Source of the DNA: Methylococcales bacterium
GTDB lineage: Bacteria; Pseudomonadota; Gammaproteobacteria; Methylococcales; Methylomonadaceae
Assembly (NCBI GenBank): GCA_030753675.1
Contig: JASMBU010000002.1
Span: forward strand, 120,436-184,435
Length of the DNA stretch: 64,000 nt
Direction: 5' to 3'
The notes below the pieces were generated by a model. That model was given only the letters and a program-made list of their open reading frames with translations, was not told the origin of the DNA and ran no database searches. Positions 50,729 through 59,044 of this stretch are shown in pieces; within the stretch, counting starts at the first letter, position 1; every line of letters starts with the position of its first letter. The position numbers were made by a program, and so were the translations under genes.

Positions 50729-51708
50729 CTGCGTGTAGTGATATCTTACCTTGGCATGACACGGCTTGGCAGTTATTGAGGGCCTATATTGCCAATGAGC
50801 GGATTCCTCAAAGTACCTTAATCACAGGACAGGTTGGGCTTGGAAAGAGAAAGTTAGTTAGATTTTTTGCGCAATTATTGTTATGTGAGACAACGTGCAA
50901 TGATTCATTTACACCGTGTGGTCAATGTCGCTCCTGCACGCTTTTTCTCTCTGGTACGCACCCTGATTTTGTGGAAATTAAACCTGAATCAGAAGATAAA
51001 GACATTGGGGTTGATCAGATTCGTGGGTTGTTGTCACAGTTAAGATTAACGGTTCAATACCAACAATATCGTGTCATTGTGGTGTATCAAGCGGAGAAAA
51101 TGAATCGCTCGACTGCGAATAGCTTTTTAAAAGGTTTAGAGGAGCCACCTAACCGTACAGCGATTATTTTGATCACTGATCAATTATCGCTCATACCGGC
51201 GACTATCCAGAGTCGCTGTCAAAAGATATTGATCAAAACCCCTAGTTCTGAGACTGCGACTCATTGGTTGGCTAGTAATAAGGTTTCCGGTGACTTATCT
51301 TTATTATTACAGTTAACGCATGGTGCACCCTTGTTAGCCCAAGAATATGCCGGGTCTAATGCAATATCTATTAGGGAGAAATTATTTAATCATTTTTGTT
51401 TGTTACGTAGTCACAAGGTATCTATTGTACAAGTTGCTGCATTTTGTTGCGATCATCATCAATTTGATCTGCTCGCTTGGATTAACTCTTGGATTGTCGA
51501 TCTTGTGAAAATAAGACAAACATCGGCGAATACAAGCGTACGAAATATTGATTTATATGATTCTTTGAAAAAACTCTCTGGTAATCTAGACTTACAGAAG
51601 TTATATGATTTGTATGTGGCTACATTGGAATTACGTGTTCAATTAAAACAACCAATTAATAAAAATTTGGCCTATGAAGGGTTCTTTATCAGGTGGTTGG
51701 CTGTTTAG
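50725..51708 (+). CDS. holB: DNA polymerase III subunit delta'
   Basis: Clamp-loader subunit. The 327-residue protein has a degenerate P-loop GQVGLGKRK at 35-43, the zinc module C58, C65, C68, C71 (PCGQCRSC), and the SRC-region equivalent SRCQK. NSFLKGLEEPPN is typical. It is ATPase-inactive by family. Order tmk-holB-pilZ-tatD is the Pseudomonas-type arrangement. Confidence 0.95.
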   Translation: MTACSDILPWHDTAWQLLRAYIANERIPQSTLITGQVGLGKRKLVRFFAQLLLCETTCNDSFTPCGQCRSCTLFLSGTHPDFVEIKPESEDKDIGVDQIRGLLSQLRLTVQYQQYRVIVVYQAEKMNRSTANSFLKGLEEPPNRTAIILITDQLSLIPATIQSRCQKILIKTPSSETATHWLASNKVSGDLSLLLQLTHGAPLLAQEYAGSNAISIREKLFNHFCLLRSHKVSIVQVAAFCCDHHQFDLLAWINSWIVDLVKIRQTSANTSVRNIDLYDSLKKLSGNLDLQKLYDLYVATLELRVQLKQPINKNLAYEGFFIRWLAV

Positions 51709-51722
51709 TTGCGAGGTCTTAA

Positions 51723-52016
51723 ATGGTCGTTCAGCAAAATTCAGAAATATTTTCGCTCGTTATTAGCAACCACGATGAACTACATCGTTCTTATATGCCA
51801 TTGATTATTGATGGGGGCTTATTTATAGCGACTAAAGAAACGTTTGCATTAAACCACGAACTTTTTTTTCTACTGCGGCTGCTTAATGATTCTGAACGGT
51901 TATCTTTTACGGGAAAAGTGATCTGGATTACACCCAGCAATTCGGAGAACTATCGTGAACAAGGCGTTGGTATTCAATTTTGTAATGATACCAAATGGAA
52001 CTATTTAAAAAAATAG
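51723..52016 (+). CDS. pilZ: Type IV pilus assembly protein PilZ
   Basis: A 97-residue PilZ-fold protein with LVISNHDELHRSYMPLIIDGGLFI, LRLLNDSERLSFTGKVIWITP and the GVGIQF strand. As in Pseudomonas PilZ of the tmk-holB-pilZ-tatD locus, the c-di-GMP motifs RxxxR and D/NxSxxG are missing. In that family PilZ acts with PilB/FimX in pilus extension. The C-terminus stops at WNYLKK, about 10-20 residues shorter than usual. 15 bases after holB. Confidence 0.88.
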   Translation: MVVQQNSEIFSLVISNHDELHRSYMPLIIDGGLFIATKETFALNHELFFLLRLLNDSERLSFTGKVIWITPSNSENYREQGVGIQFCNDTKWNYLKK

Positions 52017-52092
52017 AAAAGCATCTCTCAGGTTATTTGAATAGCGAACGAGCAACTTATACAATGTAATTATTTAATTATAGTTTTTTTCC

Positions 52093-52866
52093 ATGTTAAT
52101 TGATTCCCATTGTCACCTTGATCGAATTGATCTCACGCCCTATGATGGCAACTTTAAGAACTTTGTTGTAGCCACTCAAGAGCAACAAATTAGTTCCATG
52201 TTGTGTATTAGTATTGACTGGGAGTCCTATCCTGCGATGTACCGATTAGTGGAGCCGTTTGATCATATTCCGGTTACCGTTGGAGTGCACCCTAATGTTC
52301 AAGATGGGCATGATCCTAGTGTCGCTGAATTGGTTGAGTTAGGAAGGGATGCGAAAGTTATTGGTATCGGTGAAACGGGCTTGGATTATTTCCGTAGTGA
52401 AGGTGATCTTCAATGGCAGCATCAACGTTTCCGAAATCATATTCGGGCAGCTAAATTAATTAATAAGCCCTTGATCGTTCATACGCGTGAGGCCGCTGAT
52501 GACACTATTCGAATTTTACAAGAAGAAGGTGCGGATGCAGTTGGTGGTGTTATTCATTGCTTTACCGAAGATTGGGCCATGGCTGAAAAAGCATTAGCCT
52601 TAAATTTTTATATTTCTTTTTCAGGTATTGTGACATTTAAAAATGCACAACAAATACAGGAAACGGCACAAAAAGTACCTACGGATCGTTTTCTTATTGA
52701 GACAGATTCACCCTATTTAGCCCCTGTTCCTTTTCGTGGGAAACATAATTATCCGTTATACGTTCGGTACGTGGCTGAATTCATAGCACAGCTACGCGAT
52801 ACGTCAGTAGAACAAATTGCAGAACAAAGTACGCTGAATTTTCAGAGCTTATTTTATAATCGTTAA
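52093..52866 (+). CDS. tatD: TatD-family metal-dependent hydrolase
   Basis: Deoxyribonuclease-type metallohydrolase of 257 residues. The metal ligands are visible: HCHLD at 6-10, GIGETGLDYF, the His in VHTREA, GVIHCF, and ETDSPYLAPVPFRGK. The YcfH branch of the TatD family occupies this position after holB in E. coli. The reported nuclease role belongs to the family; the physiological substrate is uncertain. Confidence 0.93.
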   Translation: MLIDSHCHLDRIDLTPYDGNFKNFVVATQEQQISSMLCISIDWESYPAMYRLVEPFDHIPVTVGVHPNVQDGHDPSVAELVELGRDAKVIGIGETGLDYFRSEGDLQWQHQRFRNHIRAAKLINKPLIVHTREAADDTIRILQEEGADAVGGVIHCFTEDWAMAEKALALNFYISFSGIVTFKNAQQIQETAQKVPTDRFLIETDSPYLAPVPFRGKHNYPLYVRYVAEFIAQLRDTSVEQIAEQSTLNFQSLFYNR

Positions 52867-52905
52867 GGCTTTATTTTAAAACCTTGGTGCATATAGCAAA
52901 AAAAC

Positions 52906-54045
52906 TTAAAGGGCTGCAGCCTCACTAACAATCTTAAGAGCATGATCTAATTGCTCAACTGTATTATAGAAGTGGGGTGAAAACCTGATGCCTTCTCCTC
53001 GCATTGCGCAGAGTACTTTATGGTGTTGTAAATAATGGTATAAGTGTTTTTTAGGAAGTGTTTTGTGTTTGAAGAGCACGATACCTGAATTCAGTTGCGC
53101 GGGTGAGGAGCTGAGTAAAATCAGGTGTTTGTTTTGTTGTATTTTAGCAGCCAAATAGCGGGCGTTGGCAAGAACCTGTTGTTCTACGTTATCTATTCCA
53201 ATTTCTAATAATAGCGATAAACTGGCTGACAAGGCATGAATACCAAGCATGTTAGGGCTGCCACATTCAAAACATTGTGCGGAAGTGTGCGCTTCCCACG
53301 GTTGATTTTCATAATCATGCGTATCTTTAATCATATGCCAGCCATATTGGGTTAATTTTAGTTGTTTTCTGGCATCCGGGTGGCTATAAAATACGCCTAG
53401 TCCTTCAGGACCACACATCCATTTGTGACCATCAGCCATAACAAAATCAGCATGGTAGCGTTGAGCATCAAACTTAAAAGCGCCAAGGCTTTGAATAGCA
53501 TCAATGCAAAATAAAATACCCTGTTGGCGGCAAAAGTCTCCGATCATTTCAAGGTTTAGATGTTGGCCCGCTGCAAATTGCACCGAACTGATGGTGATAA
53601 GGCGGGTATTTGTATCGACCTTTGATAATAAACTGAGTTCAGGTGTTTTATGGGTTTTTAAATTGGCTTGTCTAAATTCTACGCCTTGGTTTGCAAGTGA
53701 TTGCCACGGAATTCGGTTAGAAGGGAATTCAATGTTGCTGGAAACAATATTGTCGCCCGGATGCCAGTCCAGGCCGTAAGCGACAAAAGATAATGCTTCA
53801 GAGGTGTTTTTAACCAGCGCAATGTCATCGACTGAAGGGGCATGAATAAGTTGTTTTAATTGGTTTTTGAGTTTCTTTTCAATGGCTAGCCAGCTGAGGT
53901 AATTTGTCGAACCCATAGTACCGTTTTCTAGGGCAAATTGCGCAACTGCTTGAACGCTGCGTTGAGGCCATGGAGCAACAGCGGCATGATTAAGATGAAT
54001 AACGGAGTGATCTAATTGAAACTCAAGGTGTTGGTTTCTAGTCAT
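52906..54045 (-). CDS. Class V aminotransferase (cysteine desulfurase-like)
   Basis: PLP enzyme of 379 residues. It has the Schiff-base lysine K208 in ADGHKWMCGPEGLG, D182 and Q185 (IDAIQSLG) for ring binding, and IEFPSNRIPW. The protein starts HLNHAAVAPWP. The IscS/SufS active-site Cys loop is not obvious at the expected place (CAMRGEGIRFSPHFYN follows). This makes a desulfurase role uncertain; kynureninase-like or isopenicillin epimerase-like members look similar. It is convergent with tatD and has no operon partner except the small lipoprotein gene upstream. Confidence 0.85.
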   Translation of the reverse strand: MTRNQHLEFQLDHSVIHLNHAAVAPWPQRSVQAVAQFALENGTMGSTNYLSWLAIEKKLKNQLKQLIHAPSVDDIALVKNTSEALSFVAYGLDWHPGDNIVSSNIEFPSNRIPWQSLANQGVEFRQANLKTHKTPELSLLSKVDTNTRLITISSVQFAAGQHLNLEMIGDFCRQQGILFCIDAIQSLGAFKFDAQRYHADFVMADGHKWMCGPEGLGVFYSHPDARKQLKLTQYGWHMIKDTHDYENQPWEAHTSAQCFECGSPNMLGIHALSASLSLLLEIGIDNVEQQVLANARYLAAKIQQNKHLILLSSSPAQLNSGIVLFKHKTLPKKHLYHYLQHHKVLCAMRGEGIRFSPHFYNTVEQLDHALKIVSEAAAL

Positions 54046-54183
54046 CGGGAAGAATACCTTTACGTTAACAATACAGCGGGAATATTAACAAACCATTTGT
54101 TGTTGAATTTAAGAACCAATAGCTCGATTAACGCAACAAAAGATTACCAGCCTGTTAGTCGTCAAGCGGCGATTGATGAGTTC

Positions 54184-54375
54184 CTAGAACGGTATATCAT
54201 CAACGGAATCCGCGATCGCATCAATTGAATCATGTGCTTGATTACCTACCACGGGGATGATAGAAATCACAGCGCCACCCATTCGCATAGGCACTGAGAG
54301 TACTTTAGTGAAAACACAACCCTGACAAATAGCAGCCAGACAAAAAAGGGTAAGGAATTTCAATGATAGGTTCAT
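54184..54375 (-). CDS. Small predicted lipoprotein (DUF6726-like)
   Basis: 63 residues with a hydrophobic signal peptide ending ICQGC, in which C20 is the possible lipidation Cys; the Cys at -3 is atypical. The body VFTKVLSVPMRMGGAVISIIPVVGNQAHDSI matches a family of small conserved lipoproteins I recall as DUF6726, with the acidic tail DSVDDIPF. No ribosome binding site is clear. Function unknown. The 138-base gap to the aminotransferase holds no clear gene. Confidence 0.65.
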   Translation of the reverse strand: MNLSLKFLTLFCLAAICQGCVFTKVLSVPMRMGGAVISIIPVVGNQAHDSIDAIADSVDDIPF

Positions 54376-54559
54376 AACAATGAATAGAATGAAAATAAAA
54401 AGTAGTTATATAGTAACGTAAATGGAAGTGAATAGAGAAACATGATTGAGCTTTACAGTAAATAACGTTTAAATGAAAAAAAGGTGTTTTTATGAGAGCG
54501 ATGATGGTAAAAATACATAGTGACTTTTTTACGGCAATTTTGCGGTAATATTTTAAAGT

Positions 54560-54565
54560 TATAAT
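54560..54565 (+). promoter_or_regulatory. Candidate -10 box for the carboxyltransferase gene
   Basis: TATAAT 40 bases before the start at 54606. No good -35 box is visible at normal spacing. Nothing else was seen in the 230-base gap. Confidence 0.35.
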
Positions 54566-54605
54566 GTCTCCTTTAGCTTAACTACCCAGTGATTTGATTT
54601 AAAAA

Positions 54606-56549
54606 ATGGAAAATAATACGCTAAGAATTACCGACACTACGCTTCGCGATGCACATCAATCACTCTGGGCGACCCGTATGCGCACCGGAGATATTATTGA
54701 TATTATTGATACTATAGATACGATTGGATACTACTCCTTAGAAGTGTGGGGTGGTGCTACTTTTGATGTTTGCTTGCGTTTCCTTCGGGAAAACCCATGG
54801 GAGCGACTTAGACTTATTAAATCAAAAGCGGTTAAAACACCTTTGCAAATGTTAATGCGAGGACAAAATATAGTCGGGTATAAGAATTATTCTGATGATC
54901 TTGTAGAGCGTTTTGTCGGTACTGCACATGATAATGGGGTTGATATTTTTAGAATATTTGATGCTTTAAATGATTCCAGAAATGTGCGCTCAGCCATTGA
55001 AGCGGTTAAGAAAAGCGGTGCCCATGCACAAGGCACACTGTCTTATACGATTAGTCCAGTCCATACGATAGAAAAGTATGTCAATGATGCTAAAGCGCAA
55101 GTTGAAATGGGGATTGATTCTTTGTGTGTAAAAGATATGGCAGGGTTATTATCTCCCACGGTAGCGACTAATTTAGTATCTGCCTTAACGCACCTGAATA
55201 TTCCAATTCAAATTCATTCACATGCAACCAGTGGAATGGCTTGCTCTGCCTATTTAGACGGTGTTAGAGCCGGTGCGGGGGCCATTGATTGCGCGGTTTC
55301 TTCTATGGCAGGTTTTTCATCTCAGCCTCCAGTTGAAACGATGCTGGCTATTTTTGATGAAACAGAATTTGATATTGACTTAAATCTTGACGCGTTACGA
55401 ACGGTTAATCAATATTTTCTTGATTTAGGACCTAAAAGATCCGCTGGGCGACGCAGTAATGATCCTATTGTTGACTCTGAAATTTTAGACCATCAAATCC
55501 CTGGAGGGATGATCTCAAATTTTCGGTCGCAATTAGAGCAACAAGATGCGCTGGATAAATTACCTGAGGTATTAGAAGAAGTTATACGGGTTAGAAAAGA
55601 TTTAGGCTACCCTCCTTTGGTGACTCCAACGAGTCAGATTGTTGGTGCGCAGGCGGTGATGAATGTCATTTGTAATGAGCGCTATAAAATAGTTCCGCAA
55701 GAAGTAAAAAATTATGTAAAAGGTTTTTACGGTAAGTCACCGGCGGCAATAGAAAAGGCTTTTATTAAGAAAATACTCGGCGATGAAGAACCCATTGATT
55801 ATCGTCCTGCTGATGACCTTGAAGATATGTTGCCTACGGCAGGCGAATCCATTTCAGATCCAACCCTTATTACTAATGAAGAAGATATTTTATCGTATTG
55901 TCTCTTTCCTGAGGTGGCGGTTGAGTTTTTTAAATGGCGTGCGTTTCCAGAAAATGAACGTCCTCCAAGCCCAGCTGACCTTGAACTAGAAGAACTGGTT
56001 GCGGTGGTTGAGGCGGTCAAAACACAAGCCTCCGTAGAGCTGCAACACCCTGAAGTATTAAGCCCTATCTTGCATCAGGATGATTACAATGGGATGAGTA
56101 TACTGATTGAAAAAGCGTCTAATTTACAATTAAATGAATTAACACTCAATAAAGGAGACTTTAATCTCTCTTTACGGTCTGGCACGATAACGCAAGCGAC
56201 CGATACCGGTAATATCAGTGCATCACCGACACCTCAGCCTAAAGAAAGCAAGACTGTTGACACGCCTAAAGATGAAGTCAGCGCCGCGAAAATGAATCCT
56301 GATAGCTTCCCAAATACGATCGATGCGATTATGGCAGGAACCTTTTATCATGCCTCAGGTATTGATGCTGACCCTTTTGTTTCAGAAGGTTCGGTGGTCA
56401 AAGAAGGTGATATTATTTTTATCATAGAGGCGATGAAGTTATTTAATGAGATCTCAGCACCGTCCAATTGTAAAATAGTTAAAGTATTAGTAAACAACGG
56501 TGATTTAATCAGTAAAGGATACCCTCTACTGGCTATTGAATATACCTAG
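54606..56549 (+). CDS. Biotin-dependent carboxyltransferase subunit (pyruvate carboxylase subunit B / OadA-type)
   Basis: 647 residues. An HMGL-like TIM barrel (ITDTTLRDAHQSLWATRMRT at about 8-27) transfers CO2 to pyruvate or the reverse, with the metal and substrate motifs RIFDALND and QIHSHATSGMA. A PYC/OADA domain follows to about 470. The C-terminus is a biotin carrier domain with the biotinyl lysine K611 (EAMKLFNE) and an ACC-type MAGTFYHASGIDADPF segment rather than the usual OadA carrier. It is therefore either PycB (anaplerotic oxaloacetate) or the alpha subunit of a Na+ pump. No biotin carboxylase (PycA) or beta/gamma subunits lie nearby, so the choice is open. Confidence 0.88.
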   Translation: MENNTLRITDTTLRDAHQSLWATRMRTGDIIDIIDTIDTIGYYSLEVWGGATFDVCLRFLRENPWERLRLIKSKAVKTPLQMLMRGQNIVGYKNYSDDLVERFVGTAHDNGVDIFRIFDALNDSRNVRSAIEAVKKSGAHAQGTLSYTISPVHTIEKYVNDAKAQVEMGIDSLCVKDMAGLLSPTVATNLVSALTHLNIPIQIHSHATSGMACSAYLDGVRAGAGAIDCAVSSMAGFSSQPPVETMLAIFDETEFDIDLNLDALRTVNQYFLDLGPKRSAGRRSNDPIVDSEILDHQIPGGMISNFRSQLEQQDALDKLPEVLEEVIRVRKDLGYPPLVTPTSQIVGAQAVMNVICNERYKIVPQEVKNYVKGFYGKSPAAIEKAFIKKILGDEEPIDYRPADDLEDMLPTAGESISDPTLITNEEDILSYCLFPEVAVEFFKWRAFPENERPPSPADLELEELVAVVEAVKTQASVELQHPEVLSPILHQDDYNGMSILIEKASNLQLNELTLNKGDFNLSLRSGTITQATDTGNISASPTPQPKESKTVDTPKDEVSAAKMNPDSFPNTIDAIMAGTFYHASGIDADPFVSEGSVVKEGDIIFIIEAMKLFNEISAPSNCKIVKVLVNNGDLISKGYPLLAIEYT

Positions 56550-56572
56550 TTAATAACGTGCTTATAAGGTTT

Positions 56573-56602
56573 TTTTTCTGGTGGTTGAGTCCACCAGAAA
56601 AA
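56573..56602. other. Long hairpin between convergent genes
   Basis: TTTTTCTGGTGG (56573-56584) pairs perfectly with CCACCAGAAAAA (56591-56602) around a 6-base loop. It sits between the ends of the carboxyltransferase and tautomerase genes. Because the T run is on the 5' arm, it lacks a classical U-tail on either strand; it could still end or protect transcripts. Confidence 0.45.
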
Positions 56603-56950
56603 CTACCTGAATGTGGCGCCGTTCCACCCCCAATATTCTCCAGGGCAATCGCTGAATTCAATATATATTCGCGTTCGTTCAATGTTTAAATTTTTTTCTA
56701 AGCATTCACTGATTGATTTCGAAATAGACTTGGCCTGGTTCGTTGTCAGGCCGATACTTTTACATTCAAGATAGGCTAAAGCATGCTTGTTTCCGGCAAA
56801 TAACATGTGATTGTTTTGATTTAATTCGACCAGTACATAGTTTTCTGGTTTTCCTGTTTCGAGCGCTATTAATTGTGATAATTCGGTGAGAAGTTCATCC
56901 GAGTCAGAATCATTTAAGGGTGTATTAGTGGTTAATTTTAGATAAGGCAT
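56603..56950 (-). CDS. MIF/tautomerase superfamily protein
   Basis: 115 residues, MIF-like fold. Pro1 after Met removal (MPYLKLTTN) is the catalytic base, with GKPENYVLVEL, AYLECKSIG and the C-terminal YIEFSDCPGEYWGWNGATF typical of bacterial MIF homologues. Phenylpyruvate or dopachrome tautomerase activity is known in the family, but the substrate here is unknown. AGGAAA precedes the ATG. Convergent with the carboxyltransferase gene. Confidence 0.9.
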   Translation of the reverse strand: MPYLKLTTNTPLNDSDSDELLTELSQLIALETGKPENYVLVELNQNNHMLFAGNKHALAYLECKSIGLTTNQAKSISKSISECLEKNLNIERTRIYIEFSDCPGEYWGWNGATFR

Positions 56951-57143
56951 AGTATTTCCTTTTTTACGTATTAGATTAATGATGACTATACTGCATCAAT
57001 AGGCATAGGTTAACAACTCCCCATAAGGCTAAAAATTAACAGTGTTATTGTTTACTCGGTATTTTTTAATAGGATCGGACATTTGAAAGTTCTCTTTTTT
57101 TAAACTACGATTATTTAGAATATAGCTTGGAAAAAGGTTTTTT

Positions 57144-57476
57144 ATGAATGATCGATGTGAACGAATCGCATTAAATACTAATGGGTATATTGTGGTAGGG
57201 AGTGAAGAATTAATGATTTCAGTCGTTAATATTTCATTAACCGGTTTTCTGGCAAAAATTGAACCGACTGTATTAATACCCACCGTGCGGGAATTATTTC
57301 AAGGAATTAGTGAACATAAGTTAATCGAGTTTAATTTGCATGAACTTAGTGTTTCAGGACTCTGCATGATGGTGTGGAGTAAATTTATATCAGGACAGTT
57401 TTTGACTGGGTTTGAATTCTATGAGTCACGATATGATTCATTAGTGAACAAGAGTAAAAGACGCTTTTATCGGTGA
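57144..57476 (+). CDS. PilZ domain protein
   Basis: 110 residues. The c-di-GMP motif NxSxxG is present as NISLTGF, and the arginine motif near the N-terminus is R4-C-E-R7, so RxxR rather than RxxxR. Late strands MVWSKFISGQFLTGFEFYE match the PilZ fold. Binding of c-di-GMP is plausible but not certain. A second, frameshifted PilZ fragment follows at once, suggesting a tandem duplication or locus remnant. Confidence 0.8.
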   Translation: MNDRCERIALNTNGYIVVGSEELMISVVNISLTGFLAKIEPTVLIPTVRELFQGISEHKLIEFNLHELSVSGLCMMVWSKFISGQFLTGFEFYESRYDSLVNKSKRRFYR

Positions 57477-57483
57477 GCACAAA

Positions 57484-57727
57484 CTTTAAAGGGTCTCCTT
57501 AGCTATGAGGGCTTAACGTATAATTTTACGACAACGAATACCTCAACTTTAGGGGTGATGGTTTATGTTGTTGGGCCCGTGGAATTTAAAAAAAAACGAA
57601 AAGGTAGCTTTTGAAATTAAAGAAAAAAGAATGATGGGCATGGGCGAGGTCGTTTGGCTACAATATGATATTGATAAAAACTATGCCATTATGGGGGTAA
57701 AGTTTTCAACTATCTCGAACTCCTGAA
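57484..57727 (+). pseudogene. Frameshifted PilZ domain remnant
   Basis: One frame reads LSYEGLTYNFTTTNTSTLGVMVY, carrying the NxSxxG motif. The +1 frame continues GPWNLKKNEKVAFEIKEK and GMGEVVWLQYDIDKNYAIMGVKF before TGA at 57725, matching the second half of a PilZ domain. The shift lies between about 57557 and 57597, a stretch that includes a run of nine A residues. A 53-codon ORF from ATG 57566 holds only the C-terminal half. No complete start is visible. Confidence 0.65.
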
Positions 57728-57775
57728 GCAGCCTATTTAGTCCGTTATTTTTGGGTCAATAACCATGCATAAAGC

Positions 57776-58891
57776 CTACCTAACCGGTATCGTTAATGCA
57801 GGGCCGAAAAATTTAGTTTGGCCGGATTGGATATCAAATAATTGTTTTAATAACATGAATGTCGTTTTACTTTTCAAGTCATTGTCGGCAATATAATACC
57901 AATAGTCACGATAGGGAATAGCAAGGTGTGCATTTTCAGGTTTTTCACGACTGCTTAAGATCTTAAAAACTGAGCCCGCAGGGGTATGACTCCAATCAAA
58001 TATTTCCCCCTGGTGGTTTTTGGTAATAGTGACTAAGCCTGCATGCACATGCTCAATAGGGATGTCAATATTTTGAGAAAGATAAAACATAATACTTAAT
58101 ATCGATCGTGTTCTAATAGTGAGTTGATTCTTTTCTTGCTTGAGGAAATTAGTGTTTAAGGTGATGAGTGCGGAATTATTTTGGTCTAAGTTAAAGCCTA
58201 ATAATCTACCCAGTTCATTCATTTCTTTTATTTCATGATCATTGTGTGCTTTAAATAAAATATTTATTGCCTTATCGTTATTTGCTGAACCCATTTCAAT
58301 ATTGCCTTGATCAATCTGGTGTTTTAATAGCGGCAGTAATTTCTTGAATTTTCTGAATTTAGGTTCTTTTGTAGGCGTAGGACCAGACGCTGACGGTGCA
58401 TTGAATAATTCATTTGTCTTTTCAACACACAAGCCAAAAACACGTTCGATACTCCAACCTGATTGCGTTAGGACCATGATGGCATTAAGAGAAATACCCG
58501 ATAAAACATTTTTGAGGAAATCCTCTCCTTGTACCGGTTGGTAGGTGATTGTGGGCCGGTCTGTGTAGCCAACGCCGATGTCGGGTTTAATTAAATTGCC
58601 AGCTGGCCCAAGATCAAGGCTAGAACTTATACCTAAATTACCACTAAAGCTCATCGATGCAGTGACACTGTTGACCTTAAGAAAATAAGCCTCATCCCGG
58701 TACTTTAATCGAACCAGATTAAGTAACATTTGATGATTTAAAGTCATGGCTATAGCGCTGTTATAGCCGGAATGGGTTTCTTTAACAATGTTGGGCCCGA
58801 AGGAAGACTGGCAGCCCGTTAAAGAGATTATTAAGAGTAAAAGTGGAAGGATATATTTAAGTTGGTAGAGCATAGGAGTTGGTAACATCAA
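57776..58891 (-). CDS. Conserved lipoprotein of unknown function
   Basis: 371 residues with a lipoprotein signal: hydrophobic ILPLLLLIISLTGC, lipobox LTGC with C27. The mature part has patterns I recall from uncharacterised gammaproteobacterial proteins: YNSAIAMTLNHQMLLNLVRLKYRDEAYFLKVNS, then ITIRTRSI-like (LTIRTRSILSIMFYLSQNIDIP) and GEIFDWSHTPAG. No known enzyme motif. Met7 is an alternative start. Probably periplasmic and outer-membrane anchored. Convergent with the PilZ locus and divergent from the ligase gene. Confidence 0.8.
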   Translation of the reverse strand: MMLPTPMLYQLKYILPLLLLIISLTGCQSSFGPNIVKETHSGYNSAIAMTLNHQMLLNLVRLKYRDEAYFLKVNSVTASMSFSGNLGISSSLDLGPAGNLIKPDIGVGYTDRPTITYQPVQGEDFLKNVLSGISLNAIMVLTQSGWSIERVFGLCVEKTNELFNAPSASGPTPTKEPKFRKFKKLLPLLKHQIDQGNIEMGSANNDKAINILFKAHNDHEIKEMNELGRLLGFNLDQNNSALITLNTNFLKQEKNQLTIRTRSILSIMFYLSQNIDIPIEHVHAGLVTITKNHQGEIFDWSHTPAGSVFKILSSREKPENAHLAIPYRDYWYYIADNDLKSKTTFMLLKQLFDIQSGQTKFFGPALTIPVR

Positions 58892-59044
58892 GATGACAGT
58901 GTCTAATCAGTGTAGCATTTTGTAAAATGGATATCCCTTTATACTAATTCAATCTATAAGTTAAGCGATGAAATAATCATATTACATACAGCGTATAATA
59001 TCGATAGAACCTTCATTTATTTCCAGAGCGAGTAGATTTCATCG

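Noticed and set aside
54016..54228. 70-codon plus-strand ORF between the aminotransferase and the small lipoprotein
   Set aside because: It overlaps the 5' end of the aminotransferase gene and the 3' end of the lipoprotein gene, has no ribosome binding site and no recognisable motif.
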